Of a DNA stretch of 64,000 bases, positions 20,438-30,932 are shown piece after piece. Both the position numbers and the translations under genes were made by a program. The DNA is taken from NCBI GenBank assembly GCA_021785655.1, contig JAJYET010000002.1:1-64000 (forward strand). The letters run 5' to 3'. Every line of letters starts with the position of its first letter. Positions within the stretch are counted from its first letter, which is position 1. The notes below the pieces were generated by a model. It was not told where the DNA came from. It saw nothing but the letters and a program-made list of their open reading frames with translations, and did no database searches. Source of the stretch: a bacterium. Lineage in GTDB: Bacteria > Chloroflexota > Dormibacteria > Aeolococcales > Bog-877.

Positions 20438-21637
20438 TCAGGGAGTGGGGGTCCCTTCGGCGCGGACCCGCCGCCGGGAGCGGCGCTGCCCGGCCGTCTC
20501 CGCGCCATCATCGTCCACCTGGGCGAACACCATCCTGCCTGAGGCGGTCTGGATCACGCTGCGCACCGTGACCAGCACGCGCTGTCCCACCCGCTGACGC
20601 CCGCCCTCCACGACCAGCATGGTGCCATCCTCGAGGTATCCCACCCCCTGGTCCTGCTCCCTCCCCTCCTTCACCACCTCAACCTCCACCCGTTCCCCCG
20701 CCACCATGGCCGGCCTGAGGGCCGTGGCCAGCTGGTTGAGGTTGAGGACCGGAATGCCCGCGATCTGGGCCACCCGGTCCAGATTGAAGTCCACCGTCAG
20801 GATTGAGGCGCCCTGCTCGCGAGCCAGCCGCACCAGGCGGGAATCGACCTCCGGCATCGAGGGATAGTCGACCTCCGGAAAGGACAGTTGGAGCCCGGGG
20901 AGGGAGCGAAGCTCCTCGAGCATGGCAATCCCCCTCCGACCCCTGGCCCGCCGGATGGGATCCCCCGAGTCGGCCACCGCCTGAAGCTCGCGGAGCACGA
21001 ACTGGGGGATGACCAGCTCGTACAGGCAGAACCCCGCCCGGGCCAGATCCAGCAGGCGCCCGTCGATGACCGCACTGGTGTCCACCACCACGCGGGCCAG
21101 GGGCGGGCCCCCCCCGGCCATCGGCAGGCCCAGTCGAGACAGCTCGCGGCGGCGACGCCGTCCCACGGAGAGCCCGAGCGGGACCAGCACCACCGCCACC
21201 AGAACCGCCACCACCCAACCCAGGCCGTAGGGGAGCCCAGCGGCGATGAGTGCCACCAGGGCACTGATCCCCAGGGCCACGATCACCCCAAGCAGCAGTC
21301 CCACCAGCTCCGAGAGCGGCAGGGTGGTCAGCTGATCCTCCGCCCAGAGGTACGGACGGACGGTCAGGTTCGGTCCGAGCACGTACCCGAGCGCGCATCC
21401 CAGCCCGAGGCCCGCCGCCACGGCGATCAGGTCGCCCGGCCAGGCGTGCAGGGGCCCCTGGATCTTGTCGATCAGAACTGTGGAGTAGAGCGTGCCCCCG
21501 ATCGCTCCCAGGCACATGCCGACCAGACTGGCGATCCGGTCAGGGCGGCTCCTGGGGTCGGCGGCCAGCCTGGCCACCGGCGCGCGGTCCGGACCGGAGG
21601 GCGTCCCCTCCGGGTCGTCAGTCCGTGCTGCCGCCAT
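20438..21637 (-). CDS. PIN/TRAM domain integral membrane protein (YacL-like)
   Basis: N-terminal TM segments, PIN domain VVVDTSAVIDGRLLDLARAGFCLYELVIPQFVLRELQ ... ILTVDFNLDRVAQIAGIPVLNLNQLATALRP, C-terminal TRAM-like GEVRVTVRSVIQT region; start set at MAAARTDD. Confidence 0.88.
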   Translation of the reverse strand: MAAARTDDPEGTPSGPDRAPVARLAADPRSRPDRIASLVGMCLGAIGGTLYSTVLIDKIQGPLHAWPGDLIAVAAGLGLGCALGYVLGPNLTVRPYLWAEDQLTTLPLSELVGLLLGVIVALGISALVALIAAGLPYGLGWVVAVLVAVVLVPLGLSVGRRRRRELSRLGLPMAGGGPPLARVVVDTSAVIDGRLLDLARAGFCLYELVIPQFVLRELQAVADSGDPIRRARGRRGIAMLEELRSLPGLQLSFPEVDYPSMPEVDSRLVRLAREQGASILTVDFNLDRVAQIAGIPVLNLNQLATALRPAMVAGERVEVEVVKEGREQDQGVGYLEDGTMLVVEGGRQRVGQRVLVTVRSVIQTASGRMVFAQVDDDGAETAGQRRSRRRVRAEGTPTP

Positions 21638-24170
21638 CAGCGGAGGAGCCGCCTGCCGCTCCGGCACCGGCGGGCTCCGCCTCAACGGTGACGATCGGGC
21701 TGGGTTCATCGGGGGGAGGCGGTCCCGGGACCACGTGGGTCCTCAGTTTGCCGTCCTCCACGTCAATGGTCACCAGGTCCCCGATGGAGAATTCAGTGCG
21801 GAGAAGCTCCTCGCTCAAGGGGTCCTCGATCTCGGTCTGGATCACGCGACGCAGGGGGCGAGCTCCGTAGACCTTGTCAAAACCCTGCTCCACCATCGCC
21901 GCCTTGGCCTCTTCGGTCACGAGCAGGCTCAGCCCCTGGCGCTGGAGGTGTTCGCGGACCCGGACCAGCATCAGGTCGACGATCCGCCGGCACTCCTCGG
22001 CGGTGAGCCGGTGGAAGACCACCACCGAGTCGACCCGGTTCAAGAACTCCGGTCGGAAGGCGCGCTTCAGCTCGTCGGTGATCCGTTCCCGCATCTTGAC
22101 GTGGGCGGGATCCTCCCCAGCCGGCCCCGGCGTCGAGGGCTGGAATCCCATCGAGACGTTGGCTCCCACTCCCTGGATCCCCAGGTTGCTGGTCATGATG
22201 ATGATGGTGTTGGCGAAGTTGACCACCTTCCCCTTGGCGTCGGTGAGCCGGCCATCCTCGAGGATCTGCAGCAGCATGTTGAAGAAGTCGGGGTGAGCCT
22301 TCTCGATCTCGTCGAAGAGGACGACGCTGTAGGGACGGCGGCGCACCGCCTCGGTGAGCTGCCCGCCCTCGTCGTAGCCCACGTATCCGGGCGGTGAGCC
22401 AACCAGTCGGGCGGTGCTGTGCCGCTCGGCGAACTCCGACATGTCCAGGCGGATGAGGGCGTCATCGCTGTCGAACAGGAAGCCGGCCAGGCTGCGGGCC
22501 AGCTCCGTCTTGCCGACCCCGGTGGGGCCGAGGAAGATGAAGGAGCCGATGGGGCGGCGCGGGTCCTTGAGGCCCGCCCGGGCGCGGCGCACGGCCTGGC
22601 AGACGACCTTGACCGCCTCCTCCTGGCCGATGAGGCGCTTGTGGATCTCCCCTTCCATCGCCAGCAGCCGCTTGGTCTCCGCCTCCACCAAGCGGCTCAC
22701 CGGCACCCCGGTCCAGGAGGAGACGATGTCGGCGATATTCTCGTCGGTGACCGTGGCCACCGTTTGCCCCAGCTCGTCGCGCCAGGCAGCCTCATCCCGG
22801 GCGTAGTCGGCCCGCAACTGCTTCAGGTCCTGATCGATGCGGCCGGCGTCGTCCAGGTCGCGCTTCTCCATGGACTGGTCCCTGCGGGCCTGGAGTGAGC
22901 GAATGTGGCGTTGCCGGGCTCGCAGTTCGGGCGGGGTGGTGGTGAGCTTCATCCGCACCCGGGCGCTGGCCTCGTCGATGAGGTCGATCGCCTTGTCCGG
23001 CCACGAGCGGTCGCTCACGTACCGACCGGAGAGCTCAGCCGCCGCCTGCAGAGCGTCGTTGGTGATCGTGACCCGGTGATGCTTCTCGTAGAGCGGCCGC
23101 ACCCCGGTCAGGATCTCCACCGTCTCCTCGAGCTTGGGCTCATCCACATAGACGGGCTGGAAGCGCCTCTCGAGGGCGGCATCCTTCTCGATGTACTTGC
23201 GGTACTCGTTGAGAGTGGTGGCCCCGATGCACTGAATCTCGCCCCGAGCCAGAGCCGGCTTGAGGATGTTGGCCGCGTCAATGGCGCCTTCGGCAGCGCC
23301 GGCACCGACCAGAGTGTGGAGCTCATCGATGAAGAGGACCACCTCCTTGGAGGAGCGGATCTCGTCCAGAATCTTCTTCAGCCGCTCCTCGAACTCACCC
23401 CGGTACTTCGTGCCGGCCACCAGGGCACCCATGTCCAGGGTGAGCACCCTCTTGTGGGCGAGGGACTCGGGGATCTCCTGGTGGACTATGGCCTGCGCCA
23501 AACCCTCGGCGATCGCGGTCTTGCCCACCCCAGGCTCCCCGATCAGAGCCGGGTTGTTCTTGGTCCGCCGGGAGAGGATCTGGACCACCCGCTCGATCTC
23601 CACCTCGCGCCCGATCACCGGGTCCAGCTGGTCCTTCTCGGCCAACTCCGTGAGATCGCGACAGAACTGGTCCAGAAGGGGAGTCTTGGTGGTCCGCTTG
23701 TGCTCGGTCCGGGGGTCGTCCTCGAGCCCCTGTTCGCGGAGGATCCCCTCCATCTCCTGCCGGACCTTCTCCAGGCTGGCCCCCAGGTCCTCCAGGACAT
23801 GGGCTGCGATCCCCTCGCCCTCGATCAGAAGGCCGAGCAAAAGGTGCTCGGTGCCCACGTAGGTGTTGTTCATCCGCTTGGCCTCTTCGAAGGCGATCTC
23901 GATCACCTTCTTGACCCGCGAGGTGGGGATGATCTGCTGGACGATCACCCGCTCGTTCCGACCCAGCACCGACTCGATGGTGCTCCGGACCTTGTCGATC
24001 TCGACCCCGAGGTTGGCCAGGACCTTGGCCGCCAGTCCGTCTCCCTCGCGGAGCAGACCCAGCAAGAGGTGCTCGGTCCCGATGTAGGAGTGGTGGGACT
24101 TCTCGGCCTCGTCCTGAGCCAGGGTCAGGACCTTCTTCGCCTTCTCGGTGAATCGCTCAAACGGGTACAC
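21618..24170 (-). CDS. clpC: ATP-dependent Clp protease ATP-binding subunit ClpC
   Basis: 850 aa; Clp_N repeats, two AAA+ modules ([31 protein letters not shown]), UVR-like middle region. Confidence 0.97.
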   Translation of the reverse strand: MYPFERFTEKAKKVLTLAQDEAEKSHHSYIGTEHLLLGLLREGDGLAAKVLANLGVEIDKVRSTIESVLGRNERVIVQQIIPTSRVKKVIEIAFEEAKRMNNTYVGTEHLLLGLLIEGEGIAAHVLEDLGASLEKVRQEMEGILREQGLEDDPRTEHKRTTKTPLLDQFCRDLTELAEKDQLDPVIGREVEIERVVQILSRRTKNNPALIGEPGVGKTAIAEGLAQAIVHQEIPESLAHKRVLTLDMGALVAGTKYRGEFEERLKKILDEIRSSKEVVLFIDELHTLVGAGAAEGAIDAANILKPALARGEIQCIGATTLNEYRKYIEKDAALERRFQPVYVDEPKLEETVEILTGVRPLYEKHHRVTITNDALQAAAELSGRYVSDRSWPDKAIDLIDEASARVRMKLTTTPPELRARQRHIRSLQARRDQSMEKRDLDDAGRIDQDLKQLRADYARDEAAWRDELGQTVATVTDENIADIVSSWTGVPVSRLVEAETKRLLAMEGEIHKRLIGQEEAVKVVCQAVRRARAGLKDPRRPIGSFIFLGPTGVGKTELARSLAGFLFDSDDALIRLDMSEFAERHSTARLVGSPPGYVGYDEGGQLTEAVRRRPYSVVLFDEIEKAHPDFFNMLLQILEDGRLTDAKGKVVNFANTIIIMTSNLGIQGVGANVSMGFQPSTPGPAGEDPAHVKMRERITDELKRAFRPEFLNRVDSVVVFHRLTAEECRRIVDLMLVRVREHLQRQGLSLLVTEEAKAAMVEQGFDKVYGARPLRRVIQTEIEDPLSEELLRTEFSIGDLVTIDVEDGKLRTHVVPGPPPPDEPSPIVTVEAEPAGAGAAGGSSADGGSTD

Positions 24171-24339
24171 GGAACATCTCCTCGACCCCGGCAGGGGTAG
24201 GGTCCGCCAGCCGAAGCTGGGCGACCAGAGCGGGTATGGGGCGGGTCGCCGTGCCGATCACAACCGCATTATGCCCAATCCGGCCCAGCCGAAGCCCCGA
24301 GGACCTCGGATCGGCGATCTCATCTCTGCTTCGAACCGG

Positions 24340-25329
24340 TTACGCCGCGGACGGGGGCTCCCCAGGCCCCGCCTGAGCCAGCCGGGCCAGCACCTCCTCA
24401 GGCTCCACCCCGAGACGTCGCAGCACCGGCGCGGCCCCCGCCTCGTCGCGCACACAGGCGGCGAGGATCAAGTCAGTGCCGACCGGCAGTCCCCGGGCGG
24501 CGGTCGCCGCCTGCGCCAGGGCGCCCCTGGCTCCCGGCGCCCAGCCCAGCTCAAGCGGACGCTCACCGCCCCCCCTCGCCCTCCCCACCTCGGCCCGAAC
24601 GCGCTCCAGCTCCACCCCGGCCTGAGCGAGCGCCGAGGCGGCCCGACCCCGCCCCTGGCGCAGGAGGCCGACCAGCAGGTGCTCGGTCCCCACCGCCATC
24701 GCCTCCATGTGCAGGCATTCCTCCTCGGCCAGGGCGACTGCACTTCGGGCCTCGGCGGTGAGGCGGGGCTCGGAATCGGGGTGGAGAAGGCTGGCCCACG
24801 CCCCTCCGGGGGACGTGCGCCGGAGGCTGGAGGGCCCCGGGGAGCCGGTCCAATGGGCAGGACGGCGGGGATCCTCCCCTCCTCGCCTCCCCTCCTGCGC
24901 CAGCTTCTCGATCTGCGCCCGCACCGTCTCCAAGTTGGCGCCCAGGTCCTCGAGGACGTGCGCCGCGATCCCCTCACCCTCGATCAGAAGCCCCAGCAGG
25001 AGGTGCTCGGTGCCGACGGAGGTGTCGTTCATCCGCTTGGCCTCTTCGTAGGCGATCTCGATCACCTTCTTGACCCGAGACGTGGGGATGATCTGCTGGA
25101 CGATCACTCGCTCGCCGGCCCGCAGGAAGGAGTCGATGGTGCTCCGAACCTTGTCGATCTCCACCCCGAGGTTGCCCAGGACCCGGGCCGCAAGCCCGTC
25201 ACCCTCGCGGAGGAGGCCCAGCAGGATGTGCTCGGTCCCGATGTAGGAGTGATGGGACTTCTCGGCCTCGCCCTGGGCGAGGGTCAGGACCGCCTTGGCC
25301 CGCTCCGAAAACCGATCGTAGGGGTACAT
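24340..25329 (-). CDS. Stand-alone double Clp N-domain protein (no AAA+ modules)
   Basis: First ~145 aa nearly match the ClpC N-domain ([65 protein letters not shown]..); second, divergent Clp_N half (LTAEARSAVALAEEECLHMEAMAVGTEHLLVGLLRQGRG). RBS aggagg upstream of ATG. Confidence 0.88.
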   Translation of the reverse strand: MYPYDRFSERAKAVLTLAQGEAEKSHHSYIGTEHILLGLLREGDGLAARVLGNLGVEIDKVRSTIDSFLRAGERVIVQQIIPTSRVKKVIEIAYEEAKRMNDTSVGTEHLLLGLLIEGEGIAAHVLEDLGANLETVRAQIEKLAQEGRRGGEDPRRPAHWTGSPGPSSLRRTSPGGAWASLLHPDSEPRLTAEARSAVALAEEECLHMEAMAVGTEHLLVGLLRQGRGRAASALAQAGVELERVRAEVGRARGGGERPLELGWAPGARGALAQAATAARGLPVGTDLILAACVRDEAGAAPVLRRLGVEPEEVLARLAQAGPGEPPSAA

Positions 25330-25574
25330 GAGGCCCCTCCTGGACCCAGCCGCTCGGGACACGTACCCCGTGGCGCCCGGCCGGCACGGCGCCCGGCGCG
25401 AGCTTCCACGAGGGCCCGGGGCCATTGTGCGTCACCGCGTGATTCCATAACGGCAAGGGTTACCGGCGGGTCGCCGCCGCACGGTCGAGTGCAGCTCCGC
25501 GCGCCCTGAGCCCAGCCGGCAGCTGGAGCGGTGGAGGAGTGGCGCCGCCAGGGGTGCGGGCCGTCGCCGGCGAC

Positions 25575-26867
25575 CTACTCGGCCTCCGGCTCCTCCGGGG
25601 CGCCGTCGTCGCCCTCGACTGCCTCGGGTTCCTGCTCCTCAACGGCACGGGCTCCGGCCGTCCCCTCCTCCTCGGCCGGCTCTGGGTCGTCATCCCCGGG
25701 CAGGTAGTCAGCGGCTGCGGAGTAGCGTCCCTCGGCAACGTCGGGCTCGTCGGCCAGGTGGTCCGGGCGAGGAAGCAGCTGCCGGTAGGAGAGGGAGATG
25801 CGCCGACGGCCGCGGTCCGCCTGCAGGACCACAACCTTGATGCTGTCGCCCACCCGGAGCACGTCCTCGGTGCGCTCCACGTGCTCCCAGGAAAGCTCAC
25901 TTATGTGCAGCAGTCCCTCCACCCCATCGGCGATCTGGAGGAAGGCGCCGTATTTCTTGGTCTTGGTCACAACTCCCTCGATCTCGGTGCCCGGTGGGAA
26001 GCGCGCCTCGATGCTGTCCCAGGGGTCCTCCCCCATCTGCCGGAGCGAGAGGGAGATACGCGAAAGCTCCGGGTCCAGCTTGATCACCCGGACCGTGACC
26101 TCATCCCCGACGGCCAGCATGTCCGAGACGTTGCTGACCCGGTCCCAGGAGAGCTCGCTGATGTGGATCAGGCCGTCGGCGCCACCCAGGTTGACGAAGG
26201 CCCCGTATGAGGTGAGACCGCTCACCTTGCCGCTGACCACATCGCCCACCGCCAGCCGCTCGAACAGCTCCTCGCGCTGCCGGGCCCGATCCTCGTCCTG
26301 TGCGGCCCGCTGACTGACGATGAGCCGGTTGCGCTTGCGGTTCACCTCCAGGATCTTGACCATGATCCTCTCGCCGACCAGGTCCACCAGGTTGCCGGAG
26401 TGGGTGCGCGCCACCTGAGAGCTGGGAAGGAAGCCCCGCAGACCCATGATGTTGACGATGAGCCCGCCCTTGTTCTGCTCCTTGACCTCGGCCTCGACCC
26501 CCTCCCCGGTGCTCTCCTTCTCGGCCGCCTTGGCCCAGATGCCCTCGGCGCGAGCTCGCCTCAGACTGAGCACCACGTTGCCGTCCTCGTTCTCGGACTG
26601 CAGCACGTAGACCTTCACGTGGTCGCCCGGCTCCAGGATCACCGGCTCCTCGGCGCGGCCGGTGAGTTCGCGGTTGGAGATCACCCCCTCCGACTTGGCC
26701 CCGATGTCCACCAGCACCTCGTCGGGGTCGACCCTCACCACGGTGCCATCCACGATGTCGCCGTAGGTCAGGGTGCGGATGGAGTCGGCGCTGACCCGCA
26801 GGTACTCCTCCATGGAGCTGAACATGGTCATCTCCTCGGCGGGCGCGGGAGTGGCGAGCTGGGTCAA
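25575..26867 (-). CDS. rpsA: 30S ribosomal protein S1 / multi-S1-domain RNA-binding protein
   Basis: Four S1 domains (GDIVDGTVVRVDPDEVLVDIGAKSEG; GLTSYGAFVNLGGADGLIHISELSW; KYGAFLQIADGVEGLLHISELSW) plus acidic C-tail. Confidence 0.93.
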   Translation of the reverse strand: MTQLATPAPAEEMTMFSSMEEYLRVSADSIRTLTYGDIVDGTVVRVDPDEVLVDIGAKSEGVISNRELTGRAEEPVILEPGDHVKVYVLQSENEDGNVVLSLRRARAEGIWAKAAEKESTGEGVEAEVKEQNKGGLIVNIMGLRGFLPSSQVARTHSGNLVDLVGERIMVKILEVNRKRNRLIVSQRAAQDEDRARQREELFERLAVGDVVSGKVSGLTSYGAFVNLGGADGLIHISELSWDRVSNVSDMLAVGDEVTVRVIKLDPELSRISLSLRQMGEDPWDSIEARFPPGTEIEGVVTKTKKYGAFLQIADGVEGLLHISELSWEHVERTEDVLRVGDSIKVVVLQADRGRRRISLSYRQLLPRPDHLADEPDVAEGRYSAAADYLPGDDDPEPAEEEGTAGARAVEEQEPEAVEGDDGAPEEPEAE

Positions 26868-27035
26868 GGGACTGAGTTGTCCTCCGAAGGTGTGGAAGGC
26901 CGGCCGAAGCCACGGCCTCGGTGCGGCCGAGAGTATATCAGCAGGGGGTCACCCGGCCGCCCGCCAAAGTTCAGGTCCCCGTCGTGGCAAACTGGAGGAG
27001 CGAAAGCCTCCACCCAGGAATACAGGAGCCCTGCC

Positions 27036-27233
27036 TTGCCCACCTCCACGACCCGCACGGTGTACGAATACCGCGAACTGGACTCCCTGGACGAGCTCAA
27101 CCGCCTTGGCGCTGAGGGCTACGACCTCTTTCAGGCCGTGGCGGTGGGGAACAGACTCCGCTATCTGGTGCGCCGGGTGGGGGAATCAGACGATGTGCGT
27201 CGCGCGGGGTTCACCGCCTCCGCCCCGGAGTAG
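27036..27233 (+). CDS. Small (65 aa) hypothetical protein
   Basis: TTG start after ACAGGAG RBS; PTSTTRTVYEYRELDSLDELNRLGAEGYDLFQAVAVGNRLRYLVRRVGE, coherent soluble protein composition. Confidence 0.5.
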   Translation: MPTSTTRTVYEYRELDSLDELNRLGAEGYDLFQAVAVGNRLRYLVRRVGESDDVRRAGFTASAPE

Positions 27234-27268
27234 CCACTACCGGAATCGTTTTCCGTGTGGCGCCCACC

Positions 27269-29161
27269 TCACATCCCTGCCGCCGTCGGCGCTTCCTCCT
27301 CCACCTGGCGGATGAGCTCGTCCATCTCCGACCGGTCCATCGACTCCACCTGGATCAGGTGGTCGGCCAGTGCCTGCAGGGTGCCTCGGCGCAGTGTCAG
27401 GACCTTCTTGGCGGTGAGGTAGGCGTTGTCGACCAGGGAGTGGACCTCCTGATCGATCTCGCCCGCGACCTCCTCAGAGTAATTGCGCTGCTCGCCGAGA
27501 TCGCGCCCCAGAAAGACCAGCTCCTCCTTGGTGCCGAAAGCCAGAGGGCCAAGCTTTTCGCTCATCCCCCACTCGGTCACCATCCGCCTTGCCAGCTTGG
27601 TGGCCTTGCCGATGTCGTCAGAGGCACCCGTGGTGATGTTGGCGTCGCCCAGGAGCAGCTCCTCCGCGACCCGACCGCCCAGGATCCCGGCCAGCTGGTC
27701 GGTGAGCTCTGCCTTGCTGACCAGCACCTTGTCATGCTCCGGCAGCTGCATGGTCCAGCCCAGGGCCATGCCCCGGCTCACGATGCTGATCTTGTAGGGG
27801 GGGTCACAGTGGGGAAGGCTGCGCATCACCAGAGCGTGCCCCATCTCGTGATAGGCGATGACCAGCTTCTCCTCGTCGGAGATCCGCCGCGACTTGCGCT
27901 CGGGCCCGGCGATCACCCGGGCGATGGCCTCCTCCAGCTCCTGCATCGCGATCACCTTGCGGTTCTGCCGGGCCGCCAGGATGGCCGCCTCGTTGATGAG
28001 ATTGGCGAGGTCGGCGCCACTGAACCCCACCGTCTGGCGGGCCAGCACGGTCAGGTCCACCGTGGTGTCCAAGGGCTTGTTGCGGGCGTGAACCTTCAGG
28101 ATCGCCTCCCGCCCGCGGATGTCCGGCCGGTCCAGGGTCACGTGGCGGTCGAAGCGGCCCGGTCGCAGGAGGGCCGGGTCGAGAACGTCGGGGCGGTTAG
28201 TGGCCGCGATGACGATCACGTGGGTGTTGGTCTCAAACCCGTCCATCTCCACCAGCAGCTGATTCAGGGTCTGCTCCCGCTCGTCGTGGCCCCCACCCAA
28301 GCCGGCCCCGCGCTGCCTTCCCACGGCGTCGATCTCGTCCACGAAGACGATGCAGGGGCTGTTCTTCTTGGCCTGATCGAACAGGTCCCGGACTCGAGAG
28401 GCCCCCACCCCCACAAACATCTCGACGAACTCCGAGCCCGAGATGCTGAAGAACGGAACCCCCGCCTCCCCAGCCACCGCCTTGCTGAGTAGGGTCTTGC
28501 CGGCTCCGGGCGGCCCCACCATCAGCACCCCCTTGGGGATGCGGGCCCCCAGCGAAGTGAAGCGGTCGGGGTACTTGAGGAACTCCACGATCTCGGTGAG
28601 CTCCTGCTTGGCCTCGTCCACCCCGGCGACATCCGCGAAAGTGACCTGGGGCTTGTCCCCGGCCACCATCCGGGCCCGACTGCGGCCGAATGAGAGGGCC
28701 TGATTGTTGCCCGACTGGCTCTGGCGCATGATGAACCAGATGAAGAGGAGCACCACCAAGACGATCAGGACGTTGGGGAGAATTACCGAGAGAAGCAAAC
28801 TATTCCCGCTCGAGCTCTGGTAGCTGTAATTGGTGAATCCATAGCGTTCAAACAGGGTGCCGGGGTCAGTGCCGTCGGTCACCGACTGGTACTCCTTCCC
28901 GGTGGTGGTCCACCACTGGACCTGGGCGCCGGAGTTCTGCACCTGGACCCGGTGACTCGGGCTGCTGCTGATTATGGGGGCCCCAGCGGGAACCGTCTTG
29001 CCCTGGCCCTGGAGCTGGTAGTCGGCGAGCGCCTTCTGGAGCGTGCCGGCCGGGGCCGATGGGATGCTGGGGCCAGGGGCCATGTGAAAGGCCAGGATGG
29101 CGATCGCCAGGATGGCTGCGAAGATCACCACGTAGGCGACGGCACGGCGCTGCGCGGGCAT
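27269..29161 (-). CDS. ftsH: ATP-dependent zinc metalloprotease FtsH
   Basis: TM + AAA ([46 protein letters not shown]), HEMGH metalloprotease motif; start reassigned to [11 protein letters not shown]. Confidence 0.97.
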   Translation of the reverse strand: MPAQRRAVAYVVIFAAILAIAILAFHMAPGPSIPSAPAGTLQKALADYQLQGQGKTVPAGAPIISSSPSHRVQVQNSGAQVQWWTTTGKEYQSVTDGTDPGTLFERYGFTNYSYQSSSGNSLLLSVILPNVLIVLVVLLFIWFIMRQSQSGNNQALSFGRSRARMVAGDKPQVTFADVAGVDEAKQELTEIVEFLKYPDRFTSLGARIPKGVLMVGPPGAGKTLLSKAVAGEAGVPFFSISGSEFVEMFVGVGASRVRDLFDQAKKNSPCIVFVDEIDAVGRQRGAGLGGGHDEREQTLNQLLVEMDGFETNTHVIVIAATNRPDVLDPALLRPGRFDRHVTLDRPDIRGREAILKVHARNKPLDTTVDLTVLARQTVGFSGADLANLINEAAILAARQNRKVIAMQELEEAIARVIAGPERKSRRISDEEKLVIAYHEMGHALVMRSLPHCDPPYKISIVSRGMALGWTMQLPEHDKVLVSKAELTDQLAGILGGRVAEELLLGDANITTGASDDIGKATKLARRMVTEWGMSEKLGPLAFGTKEELVFLGRDLGEQRNYSEEVAGEIDQEVHSLVDNAYLTAKKVLTLRRGTLQALADHLIQVESMDRSEMDELIRQVEEEAPTAAGM

Positions 29162-29584
29162 GGCCCAGATTGTATCCGCAACTCCCCCAGGAGGCGCCGT
29201 CGGCGATCTCACCGAGGTCCCGCTCCCGGCCCGGATCGATCTCGGCATCGGCTCCTGAGCGTTCGCCCCCCCCGGGGGATTGCCCGGCGCCAGCTCCTAA
29301 TGCCATCCGGCCACAATCCATGCCCTCAGCTCGCCGGCGCCGGGCTCGGTGCCGATCGCCTCCCCGCCGCGTTGAGGCCCAACAGGACGGTGGCGGGGGT
29401 TCACGACCATCGAGCGACTATCAGGTTCAGATCCGACGATCTTCCTGGTCGCAGCATTGCGCACGAGCGGCGTAGGGCAGCTGCCCTACTCAATCACGGC
29501 CCGCAAGGTCTGCTGGCCCGGGAAACTCGATGCCCTCAATCTTGTCGAGGAAGCTGCTGCCCACGAGGCCTCGGTCGACCCGCT

Positions 29585-29899
29585 CTACGCGGAGCGCTGG
29601 AAGACGGCCCGTTCGAGGCGGGTGAGTCGGTCTGCCACGCTGGGACCATTCCCCTCGGCCTCGGAACGGAGCCGATCGAGCGCCCAGAGGCGGATGAGCG
29701 TGGAGACGGGCAGGTTCGCCTTCTCGGCGGCCCGCTGGAGCCGAGCGTGCTCATCTGCGGACAACCGCACCGACACCACGGTGGGTCGTCCGAGGTTGGG
29801 CCTCTTGACCTCGACGTTGTCGGGCAAGGTGTCCTCGAGGGCGTAGTTCTCTGCTGCTGCTCCCTCTTCGGCCAGCACGTCTTCGATCTTCTGGCTCAT
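29585..29899 (-). CDS. Ribbon-helix-helix-like antitoxin (partner of upstream BrnT-like protein)
   Basis: MSQKIEDVLAEEG...RPTVVSVRLSADEHARLQRAAEKANLPVSTLIRLWALDRL; start overlaps the upstream stop by 1 nt. Confidence 0.75.
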   Translation of the reverse strand: MSQKIEDVLAEEGAAAENYALEDTLPDNVEVKRPNLGRPTVVSVRLSADEHARLQRAAEKANLPVSTLIRLWALDRLRSEAEGNGPSVADRLTRLERAVFQRSA

Positions 29900-30201
29900 C
29901 AGTCCTCCTTTCCGTAGAGGCGTCGATCGCCTGGGCTTGAGACCCCGGCGTTGGCGCCCCACCCCTCCCCGACAGGTGGCTCCGTGTCGTCGGCATCAGC
30001 TGCCACCAAGATGACGGTGAGGACCTCGCGGGCGCTCGTCGAGTAGCCGATCACCCGCACCGACCGACCGCCGCGACTCGCCGGGTCGGGAGTGAGCCAA
30101 ACAGCATGGTCGTCGTTGACCGCATCGTCGGCCCCCGCTGGGTCGACGCCGTGGCGCGAGCGGAGGTAATCGGCACGCTTGCCCCGGTCTACCCGCGACA
30201 C
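29899..30201 (-). CDS. BrnT-like putative toxin
   Basis: RADYLRSRHGVDPAGADDAV ... GRSVRVIGYSTSAREVLTVILVAAD ... GWGANAGVSSPGDRRLYGKED matches the BrnT-like / RHH-linked family pattern; GTG start. Confidence 0.65.
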   Translation of the reverse strand: MSRVDRGKRADYLRSRHGVDPAGADDAVNDDHAVWLTPDPASRGGRSVRVIGYSTSAREVLTVILVAADADDTEPPVGEGWGANAGVSSPGDRRLYGKED

Positions 30202-30375
30202 ACCTACATACTACTACGTTCCACGACAACTGCAGGCTCTGGATCTTGCTCCGACCCCGCGGCCACCCGGCGGGCCGAGCTCACCGCCTGCCTCGGTGCC
30301 CGGCGCGCCGGTCTGCACCCCGAAGGATGGTCCCATCGTTGCTGCCCGCTCGGCACGCAGTGACAGGTCGGACCC

Positions 30376-30831
30376 TCATCCGCCGCCCTCGGACGCGTGG
30401 AGCACGTCGGAAAGCAGACGCCGCAACGTCTCACGGTCGGCCACAGGGAGCGAAGCAAGAAGTTCATCGTCATTCTGAGTGGTCGAGGCGACGAGCTTCT
30501 TCACGAGTCAACGGCCTGGGGCCGTGAGGGCGAGGACGCGCCGGCGGCGGTCCGACGGATCGACCGCCCGGCTGACGAGCCCGGCACCGACCAACGATTC
30601 GACCACGGCCACGGCGTTCCTCGGGTCGACGCCAACCAGCTCTGCGAGCCGTTGCTGTCCGAGGGGGCCGGCTTCTCCGAGCGCCATTAGCACCTTGGCC
30701 TGCGTGGGGATCACCTCGAGCTCGGCGAGCACCTCGGCCCAGCGTTGGTAGGCGATCGAGCCGACCGTCCCGAGCAGGTAGCCGGTGCGCATCTGAAAGA
30801 CGGGGCTGGACGGGTCGAGATCCTCGGTCAC
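30376..30831 (-). pseudogene. MarR-family transcriptional regulator interrupted by one in-frame TGA (30508-30510)
   Basis: AYQRWAEVLAELEVIPTQAKVLMALGEAGPLGQQRLAELVGVDPRNAVAVVESLVGAGLVSRAVDPSDRRRRVLALTAPGR*LVKKLVASTTQNDDELLASLPVADRETLRRLLSDVLHASEGGG*; same frame continues 43 codons past the TGA. Confidence 0.8.
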
Positions 30832-30932
30832 GGCTGGGCACTAGCAGCGGTGCACATGCGGCATGATCAACATGGCATACGTATACCCGGGCGGAGCTGG
30901 TGCTGCCCCGAAGGCAGCCGGAAGGAGGCAGC

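Noticed and set aside
22905-24200. 431-aa plus-strand ORF antisense to clpC
   Set aside because: Mirror ORF of a strongly conserved AAA+ gene; the same artefact recurs opposite the clpC paralogue (24148-25509).
29499-29580. Minus-strand RGLVGSSFLDKIEGIEF peptide resembling a retropepsin-like motif
   Set aside because: Only about 30 codons, no catalytic context, and no supporting flanking sequence.
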